Source: Leeuwenhoekiella aequorea (GTDB lineage Bacteria > Bacteroidota > Bacteroidia > Flavobacteriales > Flavobacteriaceae). Taken from it: a stretch of DNA of 64,000 bases. Numbering within the stretch: the first letter of the stretch is position 1; every line of letters begins with the position of its first letter. The notes beneath the pieces are model-generated. The model did no database searches. It saw only the letters and a list, made by a program, of their open reading frames with translations, and was not told the origin of the DNA. A program made the translations under genes and the position numbers. Below are positions 47,991 to 58,116 of this stretch, in pieces. The DNA lies in assembly GCF_004104375.1 (NCBI RefSeq), contig NZ_QOVM01000003.1, forward strand, positions 310,001 to 374,000. Reading direction: 5' to 3'.

Positions 47991-48473
47991 TTATAAATAT
48001 TCTTGAGTAAACAATAAGGGGAGCAAATTCTGAAGAGAATCGCTTTTAATTACGCTTCCACGCTCTCCCATAAAGTATATAGCAATAGGTTGCTTTTGCT
48101 TTACTTCATATTCGGCAATTGCCTGTCTACACGATCCACAAGGAGGAATAGGAGTAAGTGTTTCTTTATTTTTAGCTCTAGCAGATATGGCCATCATTAT
48201 AATTTTTGCATCAGGAAAGTTGGCTCCGGCGTAATAAATTGCCGTACGTTCTGCACATAACCCAGAAGGATAAGCAGCATTTTCTTGATTGCTTCCTTTT
48301 ATAATCTCACCATTATCTAACAATATTGCAGCTCCCACATGGAAATGAGAATACGGAGCATAGGCATTATCCCTAGCGACAAAAGCTGCCTGCATTAGAT
48401 TTTGTATATCCTGAGGTAACTCTGATAGCTCATCATAAACCTCAAGCTCAGATTGAATCTGTATTTTTTTCAT
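47991..48473 (-). CDS. cdd: Cytidine deaminase
   Basis: 160-residue zinc enzyme deaminating cytidine/deoxycytidine to uridine. Zinc and catalytic residues lie in SGLCAERTAIYYAG (Cys, Glu) and IPPCGSCRQAIAEYE (two Cys). HFHVGAAILLDNGEIIKGSNQENAAYP is the substrate loop. The gene lies between porV and pdhA, an arrangement I recall as common in Flavobacteriaceae. Confidence 0.93.
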   Translation of the reverse strand: MKKIQIQSELEVYDELSELPQDIQNLMQAAFVARDNAYAPYSHFHVGAAILLDNGEIIKGSNQENAAYPSGLCAERTAIYYAGANFPDAKIIMMAISARAKNKETLTPIPPCGSCRQAIAEYEVKQKQPIAIYFMGERGSVIKSDSLQNLLPLLFTQEYL

Positions 48474-48512
48474 CTGTAATTTTAAGATGCGGGATTAGGT
48501 TCTTCAATAGTT

Positions 48513-49670
48513 TTAATATTCTCTATAAGAATCTCCAAAACTAAATGTAAGCCCAAACCGCAATGTATTTTCTAATGGATTACGTACTTGTGTTGTAGAA
48601 AATAAATAAGAGACATCAATATCTACTGCAGAATACTGAAAACCTAATCCTAAAGTAGCAAATTTACGAGCTCCTTTTAAATCACTTTCATTAAAATATC
48701 CTGCCCTAAAGGCAAATACATTGTCATAATTATATTCTGCTCCCAGAGACCAAGTAACCTCTTTGACCTCTTCACTAATTCCATTAGGAGCATCCCCGAA
48801 AGATTGAAATACACCTTCCAAAAATCCGATGTTTTGATACTCTAAATTATCTGACCCATCAATGACTCCATCTCCATTAAAATCCTGAGGTGATGGCACC
48901 AGCAGTTTATTAAATTCTAAACCAATACCTATAGTATTATACGCATCTAAAATAAAATCAAAACCACCACCTAGCCTAAGATTTGTAGGTATAAAATTCT
49001 CTTGTCCCGCATCATCATATTTAATTTTAGGACCTATGTTTGAGATATTAAAACCACCTCTCCATCTCCCATCAAAATCGTTATACGCTATTTGTTCTGA
49101 TTGATAGAATCCTGCAATATCTACTCCTAGGGAACTAGCAGCACTTGCGTCTTCATCCTGTACCTGAAGCTTTAAATTACTTCTTAAATAACGCCCTGCT
49201 ACAGCCATCGAAAAACGATCACCCAGACGTAATGCGTATGATAGATCAAGTGTAAATTCGTTCGGACTTAATATAAGTGGGTTTTCAATTTGACTTTCGT
49301 TATCTACAGCTTCAATTTCACCAAGACTAAAATACCGCATACTCCCTGCAAAAGCACTACGCTCATTTATTCTATTATAGTAGGTTACCTGCCCTAAAAA
49401 AATGTCATTTACCAACTGACTCAAATACGGGGTGTAATTGAAACCAACTCCCTGTTGTCTTTCTATAAAAGCATATTTTGCAGGATTCCATTGTTGCGAG
49501 TAGGCATCAGGACTTGTAGCGACCCCTTGATCACCCATTCCGGCAGAACGCGCATCGGCAGCAATTGCTAAAAATGGAACACCTGTAGAAATAGGTCGTC
49601 CCTCTACTTCCTGCCCTACAGCAGGAAAAACACTTACAATAACAAGTAGAACGGGTAGTAATTTATTCAT
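48513..49670 (-). CDS. porV: Type IX secretion outer membrane protein PorV
   Basis: 385-residue outer membrane barrel of the type IX secretion system (PorV/LptO, FadL-like fold) that shuttles cargo from the SprA translocon to the sortase. Signal peptide ends near VGQEVEG (about residue 20). The N-terminal FLAIAADARSAGMGDQGVATSPDAYSQQWNPAKYAF is the family signature and the chain ends in a barrel strand. It follows porU by 38 bases. Confidence 0.92.
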   Translation of the reverse strand: MNKLLPVLLVIVSVFPAVGQEVEGRPISTGVPFLAIAADARSAGMGDQGVATSPDAYSQQWNPAKYAFIERQQGVGFNYTPYLSQLVNDIFLGQVTYYNRINERSAFAGSMRYFSLGEIEAVDNESQIENPLILSPNEFTLDLSYALRLGDRFSMAVAGRYLRSNLKLQVQDEDASAASSLGVDIAGFYQSEQIAYNDFDGRWRGGFNISNIGPKIKYDDAGQENFIPTNLRLGGGFDFILDAYNTIGIGLEFNKLLVPSPQDFNGDGVIDGSDNLEYQNIGFLEGVFQSFGDAPNGISEEVKEVTWSLGAEYNYDNVFAFRAGYFNESDLKGARKFATLGLGFQYSAVDIDVSYLFSTTQVRNPLENTLRFGLTFSFGDSYREY

Positions 49671-49708
49671 TTAAAGTAGCGCTTTTTGACAAATATATAT
49701 TTAAATGC

Positions 49709-52700
49709 TTACAGGATGACTAATTTCTCAATTTTTTCAACCTTCTTATTCGTTAACGTAGATTTAACAGTAATCTTATACACATACACACCTTTTCCTA
49801 TTTTTTGTCCAAAATCATCGAGTCCGTTCCATGTTATTTCTCTTGATAAAAACCCGGTTGTATTCACTAATTGATTTATAGTTTTTACCACTTTACCAGA
49901 AATTGTGAAAATTTGCACTTGCACTTCTAACGGTTCAAAAGGGCGGTTATGATTAAACCAAAACTCGGTATAATTTACAAATGGATTGGGATAATTTAAA
50001 ACCCGATCTAGCTTCAGTTCATCATCTCCAGCAACGATAAACTGCAAATCGGCTGTGGAAGAGTTATTATAAGTATCCCATGCTGTAACAGTAACCACGT
50101 GCATTCCTGGCTCAAGATCTCTAAGTTTTCTTAATGCCTTCCCTATATTAAAATTATCAATATCGCTTTCGTAGAAATCATTTAGAATTATCGGGTTTTC
50201 CTCATCACCATCTACGATCGCAATAAGATCATGACCTATCCCACTGGCGGTATTTATACCATTTTCATCTTCTAACTTTACCAATAATGTAGGTGAGGTG
50301 TTTGTAATTCCTCCATTAACAAAACCCTCATCATTCATATACAAATTAATCAAAGGCCCTTCGTTGTCTTCTGGTGCATCTTCGTTTAGTCCACCTACTA
50401 GAATACGCTGATCCTCTCCAGCTTGATCTTCAAAAATACCGGTTCGCTTACTATAGAGGTTTACCCTTCCATTGCCTATGGGAATTGAAGCATCTTTAGG
50501 AACCACAAATTCAAAGTTAAAAACTCCATTTTGCACACTAGCTTGTCCTCTATACAAAACCGCACCCAAGGATTTGAAGTTGAGAATTAATAATTCTCCT
50601 GCTGCATTTCGGGTTCCATCGTTACCTAAAGTTTGTCGATTAACATATTTATCATATACAGTAGCAGATAGATCACCAGAGTATGAACTTAGTCGATTAC
50701 CAGTGGCATCTACAATCTCACCGGCCATTCGCACACGACTTAAGGCTTTTAAAGTGTCTATTTTTTGAGTTAATGGAGTATCGTTAATTGATGTAAGTCT
50801 AATATCTGGTTTTGCAAAACCCAACTTCATAGCGGGATCTCCAATAAAGAAAATTACTCTGCGATTATCATCATTGATTTGATTTTTTGTTTCCCTAAGA
50901 TTTTCAGCAACACTTTTAATCTCGTTTGTACCAAAAGAGAAAAGCTCTGAGGTTAACTGCTGATTAAAACTCACCCCTAATCGTACCGAAATTTCACGTG
51001 TGGTAGCGACTAAACCCACGGCTCCACCCTGAGGATTCCAGAATAATTCTTCTCCTGCTGCCGTACGGTTGGGATTATCAAATCGAGTAAACTCACAAGT
51101 TACTGTTACAATCAACGGAAGCCTATCTGGGTTATTTAATGCTTTTGCATTGTCTCTGGTAAATATGAATTCTGAAGCTAATGTATTTTCGCCACCGTGA
51201 CCTAAATAAGCCATTACCAGCACACCTGCCTCAAGTTCGTTTACAATGCCTTCATTTACCTCAGGGTATCTATTACCGCCCGCAGATGCCTGCTGAACAT
51301 AACTATCGCTATGAATCTTTTTTACATTTATAAAAGGCTTTTCTATTTGAATTTGATCCCCTAATGCATCAATTGTAGATTCTAGCTCCTCAAATTCCCA
51401 GGGTAAATCAACATCATCAGATACGAGTAAAAAGTTATTACGCCATCTCCCCAATGCAGTTTGCGAATCATAACTTATGATTTTATCGACTACACTATTT
51501 GCTAATTGCGGGGTATCTGCGAGTATTCTCCCTACTGCTACATCTAAACGATCTGCACCTCCATTACCTACCGGACTTCCATTCTCAATAATGCCCTCAT
51601 CTGGATCTAATGATCCAAAATAATCATCAGTCATATAGGATTGTGACTGAGAAAAGCTAAAATAGGTATTGAATGTGGGAACAATATTATTGTTATTTGA
51701 AATTCTATCTTTATAATCAAACGAAGTATCACCAAACAAACAAACATACTTTAAGCGCTCTTCAGGAGATGATGCGCTTTCATAAACATAGCGTATTAAA
51801 TTACGAATAGCTCCAATATCGGGATTGCCAGAACTAAATTCGTTATAGATTCCCTCTAGTGAAACTACTTTTACATTTAATCCTCTAAAATTTCTGTTGT
51901 GATTTGCCAATCGTTCTGCTTGTGGTCGCAGCAAATCTGAAGTAATCATTAAGTAATCTATAGCACCACGCTCTGCGAGAACAGAACCTTTAATATTTTG
52001 ATTCTGAACTAATGCATTTTGACTTACCTGCTGCGGCACGTAGAAATCATTAGCATCTAGAGCCACAAATTTACGTGAGACGCCTAACCTTGACTTAAAA
52101 CTGAAGATGGTCAAACTTTCTTTATTAGAAACCGAAGTTACTGCAGCTTTATTGGTCACTTCCCAAACTTCTGAAATTGTAGCAGCGTTCGCTATTTCAT
52201 ATTTGCCCACACCCGCCGCATTAATTCCACTATTATTTGAAAAGTTAAACTGCTCCCCAGTTCCTTCAAGTTTCCGTTCTGCGCCAATAGCAATAAAATC
52301 CAGAAAACCCGTACTGGAAGGATTTCCGTTATTTAAGTAATTTATTTGCACATTAAGCTGATCGCCATTTGCCCGAATTCTAGGATTAGTATCTGGAAAT
52401 CTATAACTATCATATACAGCCCCGCGAGCAAGAATTGACTCATTGATAGTTAGTAGAGGAAGGCTTGCAAATTGATTTCCGTTAACCGATGCAGTAAAAC
52501 CAGTAGGCGATTCTGAAATAGCTGCGACGTATAATCGAATATCAATGGGTTCAGAAACTACCCGATTAGGGAAATTAAATTCAAAATTCTGTTCATTTAT
52601 AACATCAAAGCGTTCACCAAACCAGCGCCTGCCTAAGTTCAGCAAATTACGCTCATCAACTTCATAAAACTGATAGTCGTCAAAAGTATTTATAACAGTA

Positions 52701-53581
52701 GCTTCAGCTTCAATCGGTTGTTGCTGCTCTTGTACACGCAATCCAGCACCACCTGATGCGGTAATAAAATAATAGGACTTATCTGTATATGCATTAACAT
52801 GGGTTAAACTTTCAGCATTAAACCCCAGCGAACCTTCGGCGTAAAATAAAATATAATCTTCATCATCAAAACGACCATCAGACTCTCCTACAACACGTAT
52901 CGCATTCTCTTGAGGATCAAAAATTTGATTATCCTTATTCCGTAAGGGAAGCATTGCGCCACCATTTCCATAAATTTTTAAATTTTGTGGTTTAATGCTT
53001 CTCACATTCATTCCAAGCGATTCTAAAAATCGTTTATCTAACTTGAAAATCCCGGTCCTATCTACAGAAAATTTATAAATATCTCCGGAAGACAGTACAG
53101 AATTATCGGCAGCTTGAATTGTAGATATAAAATTACTTGAAGATCGCCCATCAATATATTCTATTCTAAATCGCTCAATTTTATATACCTGATTGTTTGC
53201 ATAGTAAACAGGTGAAAAACTGAATTCAAAATTAGATTTTCCACGAGAGACAGAGACTCTAGAATCAAATTGAGGAGATGTAGGTAAAGCATCTAATGGT
53301 AGATCTTTTAAGTCTTGTATAGAAATAGTATTTGTAACGATCGGCGTAAATTTGACATTACTAGGTGACATTCCCAATTTTACTTCCCACCTATTAGAAT
53401 ATTTAATACCGTATACCGGAGAAAAGCTAAAATATTGATTATTAAAACCAGGCACATAATAAGTCTTATCTGAGGTAGAAACATTTACAGATTCTTCCCA
53501 ATTAATACTAAACTCTTTTTGTTGTGCAAAAAAAACTGATGTTATAAATAAAAGAAAAGTAGTAAATATATAAGTCCTCAT
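49709..53581 (-). CDS. porU: Type IX secretion sortase PorU
   Basis: 1290-residue C25-type cysteine peptidase acting as the sortase that removes the C-terminal signal of type IX cargo and attaches it to the cell surface. Signal peptide ends at FAQQ (about residue 21). The gingipain-like domain (about 540-960) has the histidine in VMAYLGHGGENTL and the catalytic cysteine in VTVTCEFTRFDNPNRT. A C-terminal type A sorting-like region begins VLNYPNPFVNYTEFWFNH and ends with GKGVYVYKI. It heads the minus-strand operon with porV, cdd, pdhA and pdhC. Confidence 0.95.
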   Translation of the reverse strand: MRTYIFTTFLLFITSVFFAQQKEFSINWEESVNVSTSDKTYYVPGFNNQYFSFSPVYGIKYSNRWEVKLGMSPSNVKFTPIVTNTISIQDLKDLPLDALPTSPQFDSRVSVSRGKSNFEFSFSPVYYANNQVYKIERFRIEYIDGRSSSNFISTIQAADNSVLSSGDIYKFSVDRTGIFKLDKRFLESLGMNVRSIKPQNLKIYGNGGAMLPLRNKDNQIFDPQENAIRVVGESDGRFDDEDYILFYAEGSLGFNAESLTHVNAYTDKSYYFITASGGAGLRVQEQQQPIEAEATVINTFDDYQFYEVDERNLLNLGRRWFGERFDVINEQNFEFNFPNRVVSEPIDIRLYVAAISESPTGFTASVNGNQFASLPLLTINESILARGAVYDSYRFPDTNPRIRANGDQLNVQINYLNNGNPSSTGFLDFIAIGAERKLEGTGEQFNFSNNSGINAAGVGKYEIANAATISEVWEVTNKAAVTSVSNKESLTIFSFKSRLGVSRKFVALDANDFYVPQQVSQNALVQNQNIKGSVLAERGAIDYLMITSDLLRPQAERLANHNRNFRGLNVKVVSLEGIYNEFSSGNPDIGAIRNLIRYVYESASSPEERLKYVCLFGDTSFDYKDRISNNNNIVPTFNTYFSFSQSQSYMTDDYFGSLDPDEGIIENGSPVGNGGADRLDVAVGRILADTPQLANSVVDKIISYDSQTALGRWRNNFLLVSDDVDLPWEFEELESTIDALGDQIQIEKPFINVKKIHSDSYVQQASAGGNRYPEVNEGIVNELEAGVLVMAYLGHGGENTLASEFIFTRDNAKALNNPDRLPLIVTVTCEFTRFDNPNRTAAGEELFWNPQGGAVGLVATTREISVRLGVSFNQQLTSELFSFGTNEIKSVAENLRETKNQINDDNRRVIFFIGDPAMKLGFAKPDIRLTSINDTPLTQKIDTLKALSRVRMAGEIVDATGNRLSSYSGDLSATVYDKYVNRQTLGNDGTRNAAGELLILNFKSLGAVLYRGQASVQNGVFNFEFVVPKDASIPIGNGRVNLYSKRTGIFEDQAGEDQRILVGGLNEDAPEDNEGPLINLYMNDEGFVNGGITNTSPTLLVKLEDENGINTASGIGHDLIAIVDGDEENPIILNDFYESDIDNFNIGKALRKLRDLEPGMHVVTVTAWDTYNNSSTADLQFIVAGDDELKLDRVLNYPNPFVNYTEFWFNHNRPFEPLEVQVQIFTISGKVVKTINQLVNTTGFLSREITWNGLDDFGQKIGKGVYVYKITVKSTLTNKKVEKIEKLVIL

Positions 53582-53793
53582 TTATTAAGTAAGAATAGCA
53601 TGCAAAGTAAGTAAGAAATACTATAAAAATGTGAAAGATAATTAGATATACTAAAGCGTGGTATTTTTCGTTTAAAATAAGCTAACTCACTGTATTAATA
53701 GACTTAGTAATTTGCATAACTTATTATTTTATTGCAATTTGACTGCTTTATATTATATTGCAGTCCCAAATTTTGCTTAAAGAATTTACACCT

Positions 53794-55488
53794 ATGAATA
53801 GGAATCTTGTGCTTAAATCGCTAAGCTTCAGCCTCATCGCAATGTTACTAACAAGTTGTGGAGGTAAAGGCAGAGACTACAAAAACAGCTCCAGAGCTAC
53901 CGGCTGGAGTATTAATGACAGAGATGGAGGTTTCCAAGCTAATACAGACTACAAAGAGCAGGAAGCTGCACCGGGCTTAGTTTTTATAGAAGGCGGAACT
54001 TTTACAATGGGTCAGGTTCAGGATGATGTTATGCACGACTGGAATAATACTCCAAATCAGCAGCACGTTCAATCATTCTACATGGATGAAACTGAGGTTA
54101 CTAACTTAATGTACTTAGAGTATCTCGATTATTTAAAAAAGGTTTTCCCTCCAGAAGAAGCTAATTACCGCAACATCTATTATGGTGCACTACCAGATAC
54201 TTTGGTATGGCGTAACCGTCTTGGATTTAACGAGACAATGACTGAAAATTATTTACGTCATCCTGCATATGCCAGATACCCTGTAGTGGGTGTGAGCTGG
54301 ATTCAGGCTGTTGAGTTTGGTAACTGGAGAACAAATAGATACAATGAATTTGTACTAGAAGAAGAAGGTTATACTCAAAAGGGAGCTAAATATAATGTAG
54401 ATGCAGAATCTACTTTTGACACCTACACGTATTTGCAATCACCTAGCCTTACTTATGGTGGTCAAGATGATGTAATACGCGGAGGAAGAGCTTCTGCACA
54501 ACGAGAAAAAGCAAACACTCCAAAATCTAATCCTAACAATCCGGGAGGTAGTGTTGAGGCTAAAGATATTTATGTACAAATGAAGGATGGTATTATTTCT
54601 ACAACAAAATACCGCCTACCTACAGAAGCGGAGTGGGAATATGCTGCTTTAGGCCTTGTAGGAATAAGAGAATATAACGCTTATCGCGGAAGAAAAAAAT
54701 ACCCTTGGGATGGTGCATATACCAGATCTGGTAATCGTAAAACTCGAGGTGATCAGTTAGCAAACTTTAAGCAAGGTGATGGTGACTATGGTGGTATCGC
54801 AGGATGGTCTGATGACAATGCAGATATAACTGCAGAGATCAAATCGTATGAGCCTAATGATTACGGTCTTTATGATATGGCTGGTAATGTTTCTGAGTGG
54901 GTTGCTGATGTTTACAGACCTATAGTAGATGACGAGTATAACGACTTTAACTACTACCGTGGTAACGTTTATACTAAAAACGCTATAAATGAAGATGGAA
55001 CCGTAAAAGTTCTTACAACTGCAGATATTGTTTTTGACACACTTGACAATGGTAAAATTGTTGCTCGTAACTTACCAGGAGAAATTCTTCAAGTTCCGGT
55101 AACAGAAGACGATACCTATCTTAGAACTCAGTTTTCTGATAGTGACAACCGTAATTTTAGAGATGGTGACAAACAATCATCTAGATATTATCAAAGTTTT
55201 TCTGATGCTTCTGCAAATGACAGAATGTATGATTCACCAATCAATAAAATTTCTGCCGGAGAAAACGGTATGAATAAAGAATATGACAAAGCAAATAATC
55301 GTACAACATTGATTGATGATGAAGTACGTGTTTATAAAGGTGGATCTTGGAGAGATAGAGAATACTGGTTAGATCCTGCACAACGCAGATATTTACCACA
55401 ATCTATGGCTACAGATGATATAGGTTTTAGAAATGCAATGTCCCGCGTAGGTTCTAAAGCAACTAAAAATAAAACTCCTAGAAACTAA
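53794..55488 (+). CDS. gldJ: Gliding motility lipoprotein GldJ
   Basis: 564-residue lipoprotein needed for gliding and stability of the type IX complex. Lipobox LLTSC puts the acylated Cys at residue 22. The mature part is a formylglycine-generating-enzyme-like domain: FIEGGTFTMGQVQDD, YMDETEVTNLMYLEYLDYL, PVVGVSWIQAVEFGNWRTNRYNE, YRLPTEAEWEYAA, DYGLYDMAGNVSEWVADVY and a C-terminal RVYKGGSWRDREYW. The start at 53794 replaces a TTG at 53758. Divergent from porU, with murF downstream. Confidence 0.93.
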   Translation: MNRNLVLKSLSFSLIAMLLTSCGGKGRDYKNSSRATGWSINDRDGGFQANTDYKEQEAAPGLVFIEGGTFTMGQVQDDVMHDWNNTPNQQHVQSFYMDETEVTNLMYLEYLDYLKKVFPPEEANYRNIYYGALPDTLVWRNRLGFNETMTENYLRHPAYARYPVVGVSWIQAVEFGNWRTNRYNEFVLEEEGYTQKGAKYNVDAESTFDTYTYLQSPSLTYGGQDDVIRGGRASAQREKANTPKSNPNNPGGSVEAKDIYVQMKDGIISTTKYRLPTEAEWEYAALGLVGIREYNAYRGRKKYPWDGAYTRSGNRKTRGDQLANFKQGDGDYGGIAGWSDDNADITAEIKSYEPNDYGLYDMAGNVSEWVADVYRPIVDDEYNDFNYYRGNVYTKNAINEDGTVKVLTTADIVFDTLDNGKIVARNLPGEILQVPVTEDDTYLRTQFSDSDNRNFRDGDKQSSRYYQSFSDASANDRMYDSPINKISAGENGMNKEYDKANNRTTLIDDEVRVYKGGSWRDREYWLDPAQRRYLPQSMATDDIGFRNAMSRVGSKATKNKTPRN

Positions 55489-55518
55489 TTAGTATCTACA
55501 GATATAAATCTTAATTTT

Positions 55519-55553
55519 AATGCCCATTGCGATTCGCTTTGGGCATTTTTTTT
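55519..55553 (+). terminator. Rho-independent terminator after gldJ
   Basis: Stem AATGCCCA / TGGGCATT (55519-55526 with 55540-55547) followed by a run of T. The upstream in-frame murF start at 55520 falls in this stem and is rejected. Confidence 0.9.
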
Positions 55554-55564
55554 ACCTGATAATT

Positions 55565-56857
55565 ATGAGTACAACAGATCTATATACTTTATTCCTGGAA
55601 AGCACAGGAGTTACTACAGACACCCGTAAAATCGAAAAAGGTAAACTATTCTTTGCTTTAAAAGGAGAAAATTTTAATGGGAATAGTTTTGCACAAGAAG
55701 CCTTAAACTCAGGTGCTTCATATGCAGTAATTGATGAAGAAGAATTTCATACAAATGATGAACACATTATTCTTGTGAAGGACGTTCTTAAATCTCTACA
55801 GGATCTTGCACATACACATAGAAAGCATTTAGACATACCTATTTTAGCATTAACGGGAAGTAATGGTAAAACCACTACCAAAGAGTTAATTCATTCTGTA
55901 TTATCAAAAAAATTCAAGACTGTTGCAACTGTAGGAAATTTAAATAATCATATAGGTGTACCACTCACCCTATTATCTATGACTGCCTCTACAGAATTTG
56001 GTATTATAGAAATGGGCGCTAATCACATTGGAGAGATTGAATTACTTACAGAAATTGTAGCTCCAGATTTTGGTTATATAACAAATTTTGGAAAAGCGCA
56101 TCTTGAAGGCTTCGGAAGCATAGAAGGTGTGGTTAAAGGTAAAAGCGAACTCTACACCTATCTCATAGGTCATAAGGGCACCTTATTTTTAAATTTAGAC
56201 GATCCTATTCAGAAAAGTAAAGTTGACGAGACCCACACATATTCCTTTAGTCAACATGCAGAAGCATCAATTCAATTTAACTACGGACCTGCTAATCCCT
56301 ATGCAAATTTAATACTTGACGGTGAACAGCTACAGAGTAATCTAATTGGTCAATACAACACCGTAAATATTGCTGCGGCAGCGGCTATTGGTAAATACTT
56401 TAAAATTGAAACAAAAGATATTATTGACGCAATAGAATCTTACGTACCCGCTAACAACAGATCTCAAATAATTAACAGAGAAGAACAGACAATTATTCTC
56501 GATGCTTATAACGCAAACCCTTCAAGTATGGAAGCCGCTCTATATAATTTGGCAGGATTAGAAGCTACTCCAAAAGTTGCATTTTTAGGAGATATGTTTG
56601 AATTGGGAGAGCGAGCTGCAATAGAACATCAGACTATTATTGACTTAGCTAAAAACTTAGATTTAGCTCATATTATTTTTATAGGAGAAAATTTTCACAA
56701 AACGGAAACCACCTATTATAAATATAAAAATCTAAAAGACCTGAAACAAAAAGGAATTCCAGAACCTATAAATTACTTACTACCTAAAGCAACCATTTTA
56801 ATCAAAGGTTCCCGAGGAATGCGCTTAGAAGGAATTTTAGATCTCCTAGCCCATTGA
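55565..56857 (+). CDS. murF: UDP-MurNAc-tripeptide--D-alanyl-D-alanine ligase
   Basis: 430-residue Mur ligase adding D-Ala-D-Ala to the UDP-MurNAc tripeptide. The N-terminal uridine-binding domain includes GVTTDTRKIEKGKLFFALKG. The ATP loop is LTGSNGKTTTKELI near residue 97, and the central domain has NLNNHIGVPLTLL with EMGANHIGEI. The C-terminal domain has LDAYNANPSSMEAAL and FLGDMFELG. The gldJ terminator lies in front, so murF needs its own promoter; TACCTGAT before the ATG is a poor -7 candidate. Confidence 0.93.
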   Translation: MSTTDLYTLFLESTGVTTDTRKIEKGKLFFALKGENFNGNSFAQEALNSGASYAVIDEEEFHTNDEHIILVKDVLKSLQDLAHTHRKHLDIPILALTGSNGKTTTKELIHSVLSKKFKTVATVGNLNNHIGVPLTLLSMTASTEFGIIEMGANHIGEIELLTEIVAPDFGYITNFGKAHLEGFGSIEGVVKGKSELYTYLIGHKGTLFLNLDDPIQKSKVDETHTYSFSQHAEASIQFNYGPANPYANLILDGEQLQSNLIGQYNTVNIAAAAAIGKYFKIETKDIIDAIESYVPANNRSQIINREEQTIILDAYNANPSSMEAALYNLAGLEATPKVAFLGDMFELGERAAIEHQTIIDLAKNLDLAHIIFIGENFHKTETTYYKYKNLKDLKQKGIPEPINYLLPKATILIKGSRGMRLEGILDLLAH

Positions 56858-56875
56858 TGAAAACATATAATATAT

Positions 56876-56917
56876 AAATAAGGGCAATCTTTATCAAAAA
56901 TAAAATCGCCCTTATTT
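56876..56917. terminator. Terminator between murF and tRNA-Val
   Basis: Perfect 10-base stem AAATAAGGGC / GCCCTTATTT (56876-56885 with 56908-56917). A/T arms on both sides allow it to stop both murF (plus) and the tRNA transcript (minus). Confidence 0.78.
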
Positions 56918-56918
56918 G

Positions 56919-56993
56919 TGGGATATATTGGATTCGAACCAATGACTTCCACGTTGTCGACGTGACACTCTGAACCAACTGAGTTAATATCCC
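56919..56993 (-). tRNA. tRNA-Val (GAC anticodon), with C at position 33
   Basis: 75 bases fold as a normal cloverleaf on the minus strand: acceptor GGGATAT/ATATCCC, D stem ACTC/GAGT, anticodon stem TCACG/CGTGG, T stem ATTGG/CCAAT with TTCGAAT loop, discriminator A. CCA is not encoded. The anticodon loop reads TCGACAA, placing GAC (56956-56958) at 34-36 and C at 33, where nearly all tRNAs have U. A shift of one base would read GTC (Asp) but breaks the 7-base loop. Confidence 0.8.
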
Positions 56994-57132
56994 ATTACAA
57001 ACAAATGTATTTTAATCTGTGTTTATAATTGAGCTAATCTACATAAACTAAGTGTAAGTATGAATAAAATACTATTTCAAAGCTATGCTCATTATAAAAA
57101 CTTAATTTTAAAATATAAATAAAACTATACCT

Positions 57133-58062
57133 ATGAAAATACAGGCTTTTCAACTTAATTTAAAACTGGCAAGTATAGCACTTGTGTCGTTACTCTTATT
57201 TTCTTGCGGAGATCAAAAGAAAAAAGATTCTTTGACGGAAAATGAAAATATTCAAGACTCAACCGAAATAAATCAGTTTGGCGGTCTTGCTTTATATACA
57301 CTACGCGATGCAATGACCGAAAATACAGAAAACACATTGCAAACAGTTGCTAGTGATGGCTATGCGTATATCGAAGCAGCAGGATATGAAAATGGTAAAT
57401 TTTACAACCTAGCACCTCAAGATTTTAAATCACTTTGTGAAGATATTAATTTGAAACCTGTAAGTACGCATCAAGGATCTGTTACCTTAGAAAATGCAGC
57501 ACAAATGATTGCTGATGTAAAAGCCGCCGGCTTTGAATATTTTGTAATCCCGGTACCTCCTATAGGTATGTTTACATTTGATCAAGAGACAATGACTATG
57601 GGAATGAATGGAACTGTAGAAGAACTGGCTACTATTCTAAACACGCTTGGAGAACAATGTACTGCTGCAGGACTGACCTTGTTATATCACAATCACGACT
57701 TTGAATTTAAAAAAAATGAGAACGGAATAGTGCCTATAGACTACTTGCTTGAAAACACCGACACTAAAAATGTTAACTTTCAAATGGATCTATATTGGGT
57801 AACTAAAGCTGGTGCAGATCCTGTCGCCTATTTTGAAAAGTATCCGGGTAGGTTTAAATTATGGCATGTAAAGGATATGGATGACGAAGGCAAATTTGCT
57901 CCTGTAGGTGCAGGAACAATTGATTTTAAGCGAATACTTGCCGAAAAAGAAAAATCTGGAATGCAGTATTATTTTGTAGAGCAAGATCAGACGTTTGATA
58001 CTACTCCATTAGAAGCAATTAAAATAAGCCACAAAGGCTTAGAAGCTATTGGCTTTAATTAA
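57133..58062 (+). CDS. Sugar phosphate isomerase/epimerase-like lipoprotein
   Basis: 309-residue member of the xylose-isomerase-like TIM-barrel family (AP endonuclease family 2 fold), unusual in having a lipoprotein signal: LLFSC gives Cys25. Barrel segments include GLALYTLRDAMTEN, GFEYFVIPVPPIGMF, LLYHNHDFEFKKNENGIVPIDYLLENTD, FQMDLYWVTKAGADP, RFKLWHVKDMDDEG and QYYFVEQDQTF, with metal-ligand-like Glu, His and Asp. Exported relatives occur next to sugar catabolism genes in Bacteroidota, but here it stands alone. Confidence 0.8.
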   Translation: MKIQAFQLNLKLASIALVSLLLFSCGDQKKKDSLTENENIQDSTEINQFGGLALYTLRDAMTENTENTLQTVASDGYAYIEAAGYENGKFYNLAPQDFKSLCEDINLKPVSTHQGSVTLENAAQMIADVKAAGFEYFVIPVPPIGMFTFDQETMTMGMNGTVEELATILNTLGEQCTAAGLTLLYHNHDFEFKKNENGIVPIDYLLENTDTKNVNFQMDLYWVTKAGADPVAYFEKYPGRFKLWHVKDMDDEGKFAPVGAGTIDFKRILAEKEKSGMQYYFVEQDQTFDTTPLEAIKISHKGLEAIGFN

Positions 58063-58086
58063 AACTGAATAGTATTTCAACTTTAG

Positions 58087-58116
58087 AAAGGCTATCTATT
58101 TAGATAGCCTTTTCAT
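58087..58116 (+). terminator. Terminator after the isomerase-like gene
   Basis: Near-complete inverted repeat AAAGGCTATCTA / TAGATAGCCTTT (58087-58098 with 58101-58112), ending in a T-rich tail. Confidence 0.85.

Noticed and set aside
55520-55564. Upstream in-frame murF start
   Set aside because: It is part of the gldJ terminator stem; the ATG at 55565 gives the normal MurF N-terminus.
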